Part shown: positions 32,308-40,206 of the stretch, piece by piece
How positions within the stretch are numbered: the first letter of the stretch is position 1
Layout of the letters: each line of letters begins with the position of its first letter
Source of the DNA: Clostridia bacterium
GTDB taxonomy: Bacteria > Bacillota > Clostridia > Oscillospirales > CAG-272
Reading direction: 5' to 3'
DNA length: 60,439 bases
NCBI GenBank assembly: GCA_017468385.1
Contig: JAFUIQ010000027.1
Location: 1-60,439, forward strand
Notes under the pieces: generated by a model
The model's database searches: none
Told to the model about the DNA's origin: nothing
Seen by the model: the letters and a program-made list of their open reading frames with translations, nothing else
Translations under genes and position numbers: made by a program

Positions 32308-33006
32308 ATGTACAAAATCCTGGTTGTGGATGATGAAGAAATGATCCGCCGGCTGATTACCAAATATGCCGCCTTTGAGGGGCATTCCGTCGTGGAAGCG
32401 GCGGACGGCATGCAGGCGGTGCAGATGTGCCGTGAGGGCGAATACGATATTCTCATCATCGATATTATGATGCCGGAGCTGGACGGGTTTTCCGCCTGTC
32501 GGGAAATCCGGAAGTTTTCGGATATTCCCATCATCATGCTCAGCGCCCGGGGCGAGGAGTACGATAAAATCAACGGATTCAGTCTGGGTATCGACGACTA
32601 TGTGGTGAAGCCCTTCTCACCGAAGGAATTGATGCTCCGCGTGGACGCGGTGATGAAGCGGGTGCGAGCCTCCGCCAAGCCGTCGGATTCTGCCCCCGCC
32701 AATGAAATCATTGCGTTGGGCGGACTGAAAGCAGATCTCACCGCGCGGATTGTCTACATCGACGGTGAGCGGGCAGATATGTCCCCCAAGGAATACGAGT
32801 TGTTTTTCTATATGCTGAAAAACCGGAATATCGCGCTCTCCCGGGACAAACTGCTGTCCGAGGTGTGGGGATACGACTATTTCGGCGATGACCGCACGCT
32901 GGACACCCATATCAAACTCCTGCGCCGCAGTTTGGGTAAGTACGCGGATTATATCGTCACATTGCGCGGTGTGGGCTACCGATTTGATACGGGCAAGATT
33001 TTATGA
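32308..33006 (+). CDS. OmpR-family response regulator
   Basis: 232 aa. Receiver domain with DDEE at 8-11, phospho-acceptor D52 in ILIIDIMMPELDG, and the K of DDYVVKPFSPKE; a winged helix follows (MSPKEYELFFYMLKNRNIALSRDKLLSEVWGYDYFGDDRTLDTHIKLLRRSLG). It overlaps the histidine kinase gene in an ATGA, so both form one two-component system. The stimulus is unknown; no target gene is clear except possibly the DUF554 transporter directly upstream. Confidence 0.93.
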   Translation: MYKILVVDDEEMIRRLITKYAAFEGHSVVEAADGMQAVQMCREGEYDILIIDIMMPELDGFSACREIRKFSDIPIIMLSARGEEYDKINGFSLGIDDYVVKPFSPKELMLRVDAVMKRVRASAKPSDSAPANEIIALGGLKADLTARIVYIDGERADMSPKEYELFFYMLKNRNIALSRDKLLSEVWGYDYFGDDRTLDTHIKLLRRSLGKYADYIVTLRGVGYRFDTGKIL

Positions 33007-34490
33007 AGAGAACAAAGAACGACACGTCCCGCTATACGGGACTCCGTGCCCAGATATTTGTTGTGTTGGCGGTGTTTGTGCTGGTCGTATTGGCAATTCT
33101 GTGGGTGTTTCAGCTGTTTTTGCTGAAGCCCATGTATGAGTCCATTAAATCCAGTGAACTGCGCGTTGCCTCTGAGCGGATCGCGGACAGCACGGACAAG
33201 GCCGATATGCAGTCATTGACGGATACGATAGCCAAGCGTGGGAACATCTGCATCTCCGTCTACGAAATCATAGGCAGAGATGCGATTCTTCGCGCCAACT
33301 CCCACATCCAGGGAAGCTGTATCATCCATAACGTCACATCGGATTCCCTGATGAACCGTTTGTATGCCGGTGCCCTGGCGGATACGTACTATACAGAGCG
33401 TATCTCGGAGAACTTTTTCGTGTCCCATACCGTGAGCGGTGGCTCGACGGGGGATGTGCCGGAGAGCATCATATCCTCCCGCCTGGCAAAGACCAAAGCG
33501 GGGGACACATATCTGATCGTGCTGAATGCGGAAATCGAGCCGGTGGGAAATACCACGAGAACGCTATCGGTACAGTTGGGGATCATCACCGGAATTCTTT
33601 TGATTGTGGCTGCTGGTATTGCTGTTTTCATTTCCCAACACATTTCCCGCCCCATTGCACAAATGAGCAAGGAAGCGAGAAAACTGGCGCTGGGATCCTA
33701 CGACGTCCATTTTGATGGCGGCACGTCCCGGGAAACGGCGGAATTGGGCGAGGCGCTGAACTACGCAGCACGCGAGTTGTCTGCGCTGGATACCATGCAG
33801 AAGGAATTGATTGCTAACATTTCCCACGATCTGCGCACACCACTGACCATGATCTCCGGTTACAGCGAAGTAATGCGGGATATCCCCGGCGAGATGACGC
33901 CGGAGAATATGCAGATCATCATTGACGAAACCAAGCGGCTGAACGCGCTGGTCAATGACATTCTGGATATCTCCACCATGACCGGCGCGGGGCGGAAAGA
34001 GTTGGCCTGCGAGACATTTTCGCTGACGGATACTGTGCGCCGGACATTGGATCGGTACGGAAAACTCCGCACCCATGACGGATATACAATTACTTTTGAA
34101 TGCGATCGGGAAGCGTTTATTTTTGCGGACCGCTCCAAAATTCTGCAGGTGGTCTATAACCTGATGAATAATGCCATCAATTATACGGGAGAGGATAAAG
34201 TAGTCCGCATCCGACAGATCACGGAGAGCGGTATGTGCCGCATCGAGGTGACGGACACAGGGGAGGGTATCCCTAAGGAGCAGCTGCCTCAAATCTGGGA
34301 TCGGTATTATAAAGTCAAAAACTATTATAAGCGATCCGTAACCGGCAGTGGCTTGGGATTGTCCATCGTGAAGAATATCCTGCTTCTGCATGGAGCAGAA
34401 TTCGGTGTGCGAAGCGAGGTTGGGCAGGGAAGCACTTTCTGGTTTGCTTTGCCGGAGGTGCCGCCGGAAGAAGCGGCTCTGGATCCGTAA
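33003..34490 (+). CDS. Sensor histidine kinase
   Basis: 495 aa. Membrane spans near 16-40 and 195-216 bracket an extracytoplasmic sensor of ~150 residues, followed by HAMP (SQHISRPIAQMSKEARKLALGSYDVHFDG), HisKA with His275 in ANISHDLRTPLTMISGYSEVM, and HATPase_c with VVYNLMNNAINYTGED, DTGEGIPKEQLPQIWDRYYK and GSGLGLSIVKNILLLHG. Partner of the response regulator it overlaps. The sensor domain is not recognised. A terminator follows, bidirectional with ispE. Confidence 0.93.
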   Translation: MKRTKNDTSRYTGLRAQIFVVLAVFVLVVLAILWVFQLFLLKPMYESIKSSELRVASERIADSTDKADMQSLTDTIAKRGNICISVYEIIGRDAILRANSHIQGSCIIHNVTSDSLMNRLYAGALADTYYTERISENFFVSHTVSGGSTGDVPESIISSRLAKTKAGDTYLIVLNAEIEPVGNTTRTLSVQLGIITGILLIVAAGIAVFISQHISRPIAQMSKEARKLALGSYDVHFDGGTSRETAELGEALNYAARELSALDTMQKELIANISHDLRTPLTMISGYSEVMRDIPGEMTPENMQIIIDETKRLNALVNDILDISTMTGAGRKELACETFSLTDTVRRTLDRYGKLRTHDGYTITFECDREAFIFADRSKILQVVYNLMNNAINYTGEDKVVRIRQITESGMCRIEVTDTGEGIPKEQLPQIWDRYYKVKNYYKRSVTGSGLGLSIVKNILLLHGAEFGVRSEVGQGSTFWFALPEVPPEEAALDP

Positions 34491-34507
34491 AATTTAACCG
34501 AAATAAG

Positions 34508-34540
34508 AAGGCGATGCCGAACCCGGCATCGCCTTTCTTA
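34508..34540. terminator. Bidirectional terminator
   Basis: AAGGCGATGCCG, loop AACC, CGGCATCGCCTT, T-rich end; lies between the convergent kinase and ispE genes. Confidence 0.88.
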
Positions 34541-34553
34541 ATGTATTATTGAT

Positions 34554-35426
34554 TTATCCCACCGTCCGGCAGACGGCGGCGAAAATTCCATTCTTGCGCA
34601 GAGCTGAAGCGCATACTTCTGCACGGGCGTCGGAGAGGAAGATGCCGAAAACGGACGGGCCGCTTCCGCTCATCTGAGTGCAGATGGCGCCGTAAGCATT
34701 CATCACATCCTTCAGCTGCTGTGCTAACGGGCGGATAGGCAGAATCACTTCTTCAAAAGCATTGTAGATGCAGTGCCGCAAAGCAGGGGCATTGTTGGCG
34801 GCCAGTGCCGCATAGACCTTATCCGCGGAGCGGATTTCGTGGGGCGTAACCGCATAGGTTTCATCCAGCATACGGAAGGCTTCCGCGGTGGAAACCCCCT
34901 CGCCGTTTTTGGCAATCAAAACCGTGTAATCGGGGTGTCCCATAATGGGTGTCAGAATATCGCCGATTCCCTCACACCGACAGGTACCGCCGTGGATGCA
35001 GAAGGGTACATCCGCACCCAGTCTGGCTCCCAGCGCCAGCAGAGAATCCATGTCCAGGGCATTACGGAAATGGCGGTTCAGCAGACGGAGAATGGCGGCC
35101 GCATCGGCACTGCCTCCGCCCAGACCGGCGAAAACAGGAATCCGTTTTTCAATACGGATGTCCAACGCATAAGAGGGGATATGGGCCGCCTGCATGTACA
35201 TCTGTGCCGCCCGATAAACAAGGTTTCCCTCGTCTGTCGGAAGCGATGCGTCAGAACACTGAATGGATATGGATTGTGTATTGGTATCGGTGGATATGTC
35301 GGCAGAAATCGTATCGCTCAAGCCGATTGTCTGCATACAACTGTGCAGTTCATGATAGCCGTTCTCGCGGCGTCCTGTAATATCCAGAAACAGATTGATT
35401 TTCGCGTGAGCAGTTTCGTGCAGCAT
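34554..35426 (-). CDS. ispE: 4-diphosphocytidyl-2-C-methyl-D-erythritol kinase
   Basis: 290 aa from the ATG at 35426, which puts AKINL seven residues in, as in homologues; an ATG at 35435 would add three residues. GHMP-kinase motifs are present: AKINLFLDITGRRENGYHELHS, the ATP loop PVFAGLGGGSADAAAIL and the C-terminal MSGSGPSVFGIF. The enzyme phosphorylates CDP-ME in the MEP pathway to isoprenoids. This shows the organism uses the MEP rather than the mevalonate route. No close Shine-Dalgarno is obvious (GGATGG at best). Confidence 0.94.
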   Translation of the reverse strand: MLHETAHAKINLFLDITGRRENGYHELHSCMQTIGLSDTISADISTDTNTQSISIQCSDASLPTDEGNLVYRAAQMYMQAAHIPSYALDIRIEKRIPVFAGLGGGSADAAAILRLLNRHFRNALDMDSLLALGARLGADVPFCIHGGTCRCEGIGDILTPIMGHPDYTVLIAKNGEGVSTAEAFRMLDETYAVTPHEIRSADKVYAALAANNAPALRHCIYNAFEEVILPIRPLAQQLKDVMNAYGAICTQMSGSGPSVFGIFLSDARAEVCASALRKNGIFAAVCRTVG

Positions 35427-35489
35427 AAGTACCATCCGTAAATCAGTATAGTGGTGGAGCGGGGAATGCGGGTCTGCATCTGTATATAC

Positions 35490-35518
35490 ATTATATCACG
35501 ATGCAGAACAACATGCAA
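35490..35518 (-). promoter_or_regulatory. Promoter of ispE
   Basis: On the minus strand TTGCAT (35518-35513), 17-base spacer and TATAAT (35495-35490) preceded by TGA, an extended -10. The leader would be about 55 bases. Confidence 0.78.
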
Positions 35519-35535
35519 GTGTAACGGCGTAACCG

Positions 35536-35577
35536 CAGAAAAGCAAGCCGACAAAATCACGACGGACAGTCGGCTTG
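35536..35577 (-). terminator. Terminator after the ROK-like gene
   Basis: On the minus strand CAAGCCGAC and GTCGGCTTG close a 16-base loop, followed by CTTTTCT. It directly precedes the ispE promoter. Confidence 0.7.
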
Positions 35578-35606
35578 TTAGATTGCTAAAACGGATCAAG
35601 AAGCAA

Positions 35607-36665
35607 TTATTCGGCTTTGACCCCAAAGATGCGGTCATGGAGCCAGGATTCCCGCAGCTGAATGGTCAGACCACGGTATGCGTGGGGTGTGCTTTCGGAG
35701 GTAACGGTGATCTGCGGCAAGGTAGGCGGAGTGAAATCGAATTTTTCGATCAGCATCTGCCGCACAAGATCCGAGAAATCGGCCCCGTTTTCATACATAG
35801 TGCACTCAAGGATGATCGTATCCGGGTCCACAATACGCATGACATTGTGAATGGCGCGAGCCAATTCCAGGGCATTTTCCTCCGGGCTGTTGGACAGGCT
35901 CAATACGGCGTTCAAAGGCTTGGCCGGGGCAGTCAGCATGCGGCCGAAATTTCCCGCCATATGATGGGCACCGCGAAGGAGATCCCCGCGGTGAATGACA
36001 GCACCGTGAACGGCAATGTCGGAAATACACCAGTACAGGATCGTTTTATCTCTGTAATCCGTGATGTGGGAGATGTTGGAGGTGGCCGCCGCATTGTACC
36101 CGGTCTCTATGTACAGAGGAGCGATGGAAATGTGGCTGCGCACCGTGGCAGCAACGGGGATTTGTTCCAGTTGGGGGAGATGCGGGCAAACGGTGCGGTC
36201 TGTGTCCGGAAAATAGGGACCGGGCACGGATACACCCATGCCAATGCAGAAATCTGTATTCATACTTTGAGACAGAAAGTGGGATACGCCGCGCAGGAAC
36301 TGATCCAGGTTATCGGAGAAGGACATGCTGTCCACATAGTGGAATGGTATTTTTTCCACACACTTCAGCCGCATATTCATAATGCAGCAGCTAAAATTTC
36401 GGGATGTGAGATCCAGAACCACAGCAAAGTGTTCCGGATTTATGCTGAGCAATCCGGCACGGCGTCCGGCGGATGCCTTCATTTCCTTGCATTGTTCGAT
36501 GACATGTATATCCAAGAGAGCGTCGGCTACTTTGCCGACGGTCATGAGACTCAAATCAGTTTCGGCTGAGATGTCTGCACGGGAGATTTTTTCCGCTTGT
36601 GCGATCGACAGGAAAACGGATTTTATACTTTCCCAACGGATGCTTTTCAGATTGATATTTTCCAT
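35607..36665 (-). CDS. ROK-family-like transcriptional regulator, degenerate kinase domain
   Basis: 352 aa from ATG 36665. The N-terminal winged helix (WESIKSVFLSIAQAEKISRADISAETDLSLMTVGKVADALLDIHVIEQ) and the following layout (VSVPGPYFPDTDRTV, GYNAAATSNISHITDYRDKTILYWCISDIAVHGAVIHRGDLLRGAHHMAGNFGRM, VDPDTIILE) are those of NagC/XylR-type ROK repressors. The zinc motif CxCGxxGCxE and the DxGxT phosphate loop are missing, so sugar phosphorylation is excluded and ligand binding may differ. AAGGAG lies 19 bases before the ATG, longer than usual. Divergent from the BlaI-like gene, with which it shares a 300-base intergenic region. The ligand and targets are unknown. Confidence 0.85.
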   Translation of the reverse strand: MENINLKSIRWESIKSVFLSIAQAEKISRADISAETDLSLMTVGKVADALLDIHVIEQCKEMKASAGRRAGLLSINPEHFAVVLDLTSRNFSCCIMNMRLKCVEKIPFHYVDSMSFSDNLDQFLRGVSHFLSQSMNTDFCIGMGVSVPGPYFPDTDRTVCPHLPQLEQIPVAATVRSHISIAPLYIETGYNAAATSNISHITDYRDKTILYWCISDIAVHGAVIHRGDLLRGAHHMAGNFGRMLTAPAKPLNAVLSLSNSPEENALELARAIHNVMRIVDPDTIILECTMYENGADFSDLVRQMLIEKFDFTPPTLPQITVTSESTPHAYRGLTIQLRESWLHDRIFGVKAE

Positions 36666-36740
36666 AATGCGTGAGATCCAGGGACTCCTTTCGTCTTGGG
36701 TGCGGCAAAATGCACGAGACAAAAAATGCCTACAAAAGTA

Positions 36741-36769
36741 ATTATAGAACAAATTGTCCGTTTTGTCAA
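36741..36769 (-). promoter_or_regulatory. Consensus promoter of the ROK-like gene
   Basis: On the minus strand TTGACA (36769-36764), 17-base spacer, TATAAT (36746-36741): a perfect consensus promoter. Confidence 0.88.
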
Positions 36770-36802
36770 CATTCTTTATAGGAATTTGTGGGAATTTCCC
36801 GT

Positions 36803-36815
36803 TTTGTATACGAAA
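36803..36815. promoter_or_regulatory. Candidate operator between the divergent promoters
   Basis: TTTGTATACGAAA is a near-perfect palindrome centred on GTATAC, inside CCGTTTTGTATACGAAATACGG, which is a longer imperfect inverted repeat. It lies between the two divergent promoters and could bind the ROK-like protein. No experimental support. Confidence 0.4.
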
Positions 36816-36868
36816 TACGGACATCGTAAGACGTGGATGGAAAAAGTCAGCAAAATTCAGATTAGTTG

Positions 36869-36897
36869 TTGACAAAGGAATTAGACAGGTGTATAAT
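36869..36897 (+). promoter_or_regulatory. Consensus promoter of the BlaI-like operon
   Basis: TTGACA (36869-36874), 17-base spacer, TATAAT (36892-36897): a perfect sigma-A promoter for the three-gene unit that starts at 36965. Confidence 0.9.
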
Positions 36898-36964
36898 ATG
36901 ATTTGCACCGCATTCCGGCAGTAGGATTGGGCCGGATATCAATATAAAGGACGGAGAGGACGTC

Positions 36965-37417
36965 TTGTATACAGACGTCTGTAAAACGAAAGTGACGTAT
37001 CAGAATTCTATCGCTGCGGAAGGGGAGTCATCCGCTCGCGAGATCGATTATACCAAAAAACTCCCGGATGCCGAATATGAAGTGATGCAGGCGATCTGGA
37101 TGGGAGAGCCGCCGCTGAATACAGCGTACCTGATGGAAAAGGTGGGCCGTGAGCACGGCTGGAAAGCCCCCACGCTGATTTCCTTCCTGGTCCGTTTGGA
37201 GGATCGCGGCTACATAACATCCTGTAAGCGCGGCAAGGAGCGGTATTATGCGCCGGTAGCTGAGCGCGATACCTATCTGCGTGCGGTCACCGAGCAGTTT
37301 GTTCATCAGTATCACGGCGGCTCATTTGTCCGCTTGATGGATGTGCTGTACAACGATAAAAAATTGTCCGAGGCAGATATCGATGATCTGCTGCAGTGGC
37401 TGAAAACCAAGTACTGA
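36965..37417 (+). CDS. BlaI/MecI/CopY-family repressor
   Basis: 150 aa from a TTG codon at 36965, five bases after GGAGAGG; no ATG upstream of the conserved part exists. The winged helix starts at LPDAEYEVMQAIWMGEPPLNTAYLMEKVGREHGWKAPTLISFLVRLEDRGYITSCKRGKERYYAPVAERDTYL, matching BlaI/MecI, and the C-terminal dimerisation part follows (FVHQYHGGSFVRLMDVLYNDKKLSEADIDDLLQWL). The N-terminus is ~27 residues longer than usual. No BlaR-type protease gene is next to it, so induction must differ from the beta-lactam system. The palindrome at 36970-36983 probably lets it regulate itself. Confidence 0.88.
   Translation: MYTDVCKTKVTYQNSIAAEGESSAREIDYTKKLPDAEYEVMQAIWMGEPPLNTAYLMEKVGREHGWKAPTLISFLVRLEDRGYITSCKRGKERYYAPVAERDTYLRAVTEQFVHQYHGGSFVRLMDVLYNDKKLSEADIDDLLQWLKTKY
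36970..36983. promoter_or_regulatory. Perfect palindrome inside the BlaI-like start region
   Basis: TACAGACGTCTGTA is a 14-base perfect palindrome five bases after the TTG start codon. TACA/TGTA half-sites are typical of BlaI, MecI and CopY operators, although here the half-sites are six bases apart. It is about 65 bases downstream of the expected transcription start. Confidence 0.5.
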
Positions 37418-37418
37418 T

Positions 37419-38216
37419 ATGGCGGATGTTTCCTTCAATCGGTCACGTTTTCTGCAGGTGTGCTATGCCATCAGTGCGGAGGGACACCCGCGTTTCAATA
37501 TCGGAACGTATAAGGAAAAGAAACTGCATCTCGTTCTGAAGCACTATTTTGAACCGCTTACCGCATGTCATGAGATTCCTCATGCCGGCTATATTGCGGA
37601 TATTCGGAGAGCAGATGGAATTGTGGAAATACAGACCTCCGGCTTTGCGTCCATGAAGGGCAAGCTGGAGGCTTTTTTGCCCGATTCCGCCGTCACGGTG
37701 GTCTATCCCATTGCCGAGAAAAAATGGGTGACATGGATTGATCCCGAAACCGGAGATATCCAGCCCCGGCATCGATCCCCGAAAAAAGGATCGCCGCTGG
37801 ATACGGTCCCGGAGATGTTTTTTATTCTGGATCACCTTAAAAATCCGCACCTGACCCTCCGTGCTGTGATGCTGGAGGTGGAGGAGTACCGTATGCTGGA
37901 CGGCAAACGAAGCCGCTCCCGTAAGCGTGGGTCCTCCCGCTACGAGCGGATGCCGCTGGATATCTATCGCGTGTACGACTTCCATGATACCGCGGATTAT
38001 ATCGGGTTGCTTCCGTTTGCGCCAGGGGCTGTGTTTACAGCCAAAGAACTGTCGGAGGCATGTGGATTTCGCGGCCGCCGGCTCAGTGCCGCTATCCGTG
38101 TGTTGGAGCGGGTGGAAGCCATTGCCCGCGACGGAAAGCAGGGGCGTGCTTTCCTGTATCGTGTTTGTGAAATTCCTTTCGATTCCGATTGCAATCGGGA
38201 GAAAAATGGAGTATAA
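37419..38216 (+). CDS. Unknown protein with nuclease-fold-like core and winged-helix-like tail
   Basis: 265 aa beginning one base after the BlaI-like stop (TGATATG), without its own strong ribosome site, so probably translated by coupling. I do not recognise a named family. The stretch FEPLTACHEIPHAGYIADIRRADGIVEIQTSGFASMKGKLEAFL shows an Asp on one strand and ExQ on the next, the D...ExQ/ExK spacing of PD-(D/E)XK nucleases. A positively charged middle (RSPKKGSPLD, KRSRSRKRGSSRYERMP) and a C-terminal winged-helix-like part (FTAKELSEACGFRGRRLSAAIRVLERVEAIARDG) suggest DNA binding. Nuclease activity is an inference. Confidence 0.8.
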   Translation: MADVSFNRSRFLQVCYAISAEGHPRFNIGTYKEKKLHLVLKHYFEPLTACHEIPHAGYIADIRRADGIVEIQTSGFASMKGKLEAFLPDSAVTVVYPIAEKKWVTWIDPETGDIQPRHRSPKKGSPLDTVPEMFFILDHLKNPHLTLRAVMLEVEEYRMLDGKRSRSRKRGSSRYERMPLDIYRVYDFHDTADYIGLLPFAPGAVFTAKELSEACGFRGRRLSAAIRVLERVEAIARDGKQGRAFLYRVCEIPFDSDCNREKNGV

Positions 38217-38254
38217 TACTGTCTGTGAGTATATATTGATGGAGGAGATATGCC

Positions 38255-39457
38255 ATGAGCCGCAGCCCGAAGGGAGTCAATATCCCGTGGTTTTTTATCA
38301 TATTGGCATTTGTATTCGGCGCGTGGCCGATCGGCGTAGTTCTCGTCCTTCTTCGGGAATTGCCTATCGGTATTTCCGCTGCCGAGACAACGCAAAATTC
38401 GGCAAAAGCCGCGGATGAGAGTGCTGACAAAAAGAGCCGCTCCGCCCCCAAAAAGAAAAAATCCAAGAAGACGCAAAAATCCGGCAAGGTCACAGTTTTA
38501 CGTATTGTGGCTGTGGTGCTTGTTGTGTTGGGCGTTTTAGCCGGTCTGTCGGAGTTTTCCGATATGATAGCCTATGGATTTGGCAGTCACCATGTTGAAA
38601 ATCTGATGACGGCACTGTACTTTATTCTGGGCGGCGGTGCTTCCTGGCTGATCGCCAATGTGTTCCGTAAGCAGGAGCGGGAAACGGCCCGCTATGCGGC
38701 CATCATCGGCAAGCAGGACAGCGTCAGTCTGATGAAAATCTCCTCTGCCACATCCTACAAAATCGGACGGATCAAACGGGATCTGCAGAATATGATCGAT
38801 GACGGATGGTTTGGCGATCAGGCGTATATCGATCATACCAATCTCTGCTTCATGCGCACACCGGATGCGGAGCCGGACGGCGTGGCTCAGGCGATGGATG
38901 CGCAGCGGCGCACTATGGCCAACGTCGCGCAGGATCTGGGGGCGGAAGCTCCTGTGGATATGTCGGACTACGATTCTATTCTGAAGAAGATCCGCCGCCT
39001 GGACGAGGACATCGTGGATGAATCCGTGTCTGCACGGATCCGCCGGATCGAGTCCATCACCCGTCATATTTTCCATTATGTCAATGAAAAGCCGGAGAAG
39101 AAAAACGAAATTCGCATGTTCATGAACTACTACCTTCCGACTACTCTGAAACTGCTGGAATCCTACCGGCGGATTGAGCAGGTAGGTGTGGCAGGGCAGA
39201 ATATGCGGGATACCAAGGACAATATTGAGAAGATCCTCGATATGCTGGTCGTTGGATTTGAAGGGCAGATGGATCAGCTCTTCAAGGCAGAAAGTCTGGA
39301 CATCACCAGCGATATCGAAGTGCTGGAACAGATGATGAACAAAGACGGCCTGACCGACCACTCGGATTTCGTCATCCGGGAGGAATATTCCGATGAGATC
39401 ACCGACGATCTTGCGGATACCGGTACGGCACAGGCACAGAGGCCGATGGATATGTGA
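38255..39457 (+). CDS. XpaC-like (5-bromo-4-chloroindolyl phosphate hydrolysis) family protein
   Basis: 400 aa. One membrane span near 10-30, a very basic linker (KKSRSAPKKKKSKKTQKSGK, ~58-77), two more spans (about 80-98 and 110-130) and a cytoplasmic helical domain. The part from ~285 on (MFMNYYLPTTLKLLESYRRIEQVG..DTKDNIEKILDMLVVGFEGQMDQLF) matches the XpaC family. XpaC is often encoded beside the toxic-anion-resistance protein TelA; no telA is here. True function is unknown; the family name comes from an old Bacillus phenotype. It is third in the BlaI-like unit, 38 bases after the nuclease-like gene, with GGAGGAG upstream. Confidence 0.85.
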   Translation: MSRSPKGVNIPWFFIILAFVFGAWPIGVVLVLLRELPIGISAAETTQNSAKAADESADKKSRSAPKKKKSKKTQKSGKVTVLRIVAVVLVVLGVLAGLSEFSDMIAYGFGSHHVENLMTALYFILGGGASWLIANVFRKQERETARYAAIIGKQDSVSLMKISSATSYKIGRIKRDLQNMIDDGWFGDQAYIDHTNLCFMRTPDAEPDGVAQAMDAQRRTMANVAQDLGAEAPVDMSDYDSILKKIRRLDEDIVDESVSARIRRIESITRHIFHYVNEKPEKKNEIRMFMNYYLPTTLKLLESYRRIEQVGVAGQNMRDTKDNIEKILDMLVVGFEGQMDQLFKAESLDITSDIEVLEQMMNKDGLTDHSDFVIREEYSDEITDDLADTGTAQAQRPMDM

Positions 39458-39460
39458 TAG

Positions 39461-39497
39461 AAAAAACCTACCCGATGCGGGTAGGTTTTTGTTTTTG
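39461..39497. terminator. Bidirectional terminator
   Basis: AAAAACCTACCCG, loop ATG, CGGGTAGGTTTTT; serves both the XpaC gene and the minus-strand DUF6320 gene. Confidence 0.9.
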
Positions 39498-39498
39498 C

Positions 39499-40194
39499 TT
39501 AAATGAAAAACTTTCGTTCCATGGACTCTCTTGCCGGGCGGCAGATGGCCAGGAAAATCAACATGCCGCCCAGCAGCACCAGCGTGGTCAGCGGATACAA
39601 AGACCATCCGATAAAGCGGGAGAAACCGAAGGTGATATTGATCAGAAACTCCGTCAGGAGTGTCAGCGCGCCGAAGGCAATGAGGGCACCGCCGAAGATG
39701 TACAGCTTGCCTCGCTTCACATATCGCACAAGAGACACCGCCGCAGTTACGATAGCGCACACACCGCCGATCACGGGAAGAGCAAAACTAAGATACCAAT
39801 GACCGTCCGTGGCGAAATTGATGTACAGCACATAGAGGGCGACAGTGGCGAATCCGCAGGGAACAAAGATTACGGGATTGGGATCCCGGAACCACATAGG
39901 CAGAATCAGAACCACATAGGCAGTTATAAGGGCACCGATAACATATCCGGCCCATGTCAGCGTTCCGTTCAACTGCAGATCACACAGCAGCACGATCAGG
40001 ATAGGCAGAAGAAACGCCGCACTTAAAATGATCAGCGGCCAGCGGGATGAGGAGGAAGAAGCAGGATGTTTTCCCGCAGGGTACAATTCCTCCCCCGATT
40101 CCCGGGTGATATCCGGGTGGAAAACTATCGTGGCACAAAGAGGGCATTGCTTCTCCGTATCCGCCAGCTTTACACCGCATTTAACACAATACAT
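39499..40194 (-). CDS. DUF6320-like zinc-ribbon membrane protein
   Basis: 231 aa. The N-terminus is a short zinc ribbon (MYCVKCGVKLADTEKQCPLCATIV, two CxxC pairs), followed after a Ser-rich linker by six hydrophobic spans. The pattern matches DUF6320 proteins that usually accompany alcohol-acetyltransferase-like genes. It begins 12 bases after the hydrolase-acyltransferase gene ends, so the two are an operon. A membrane partner for lipid or acyl transfer is a plausible but unproven role. Confidence 0.8.
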   Translation of the reverse strand: MYCVKCGVKLADTEKQCPLCATIVFHPDITRESGEELYPAGKHPASSSSSRWPLIILSAAFLLPILIVLLCDLQLNGTLTWAGYVIGALITAYVVLILPMWFRDPNPVIFVPCGFATVALYVLYINFATDGHWYLSFALPVIGGVCAIVTAAVSLVRYVKRGKLYIFGGALIAFGALTLLTEFLINITFGFSRFIGWSLYPLTTLVLLGGMLIFLAICRPARESMERKFFI

Positions 40195-40206
40195 ACGTCT
40201 ACCTCC

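Noticed and set aside
34554-35435. GTG/ATG start at 35435 for ispE
   Set aside because: Possible, but ATG 35426 gives the usual distance to AKINL and at least a partial ribosome site; difference is three residues only.
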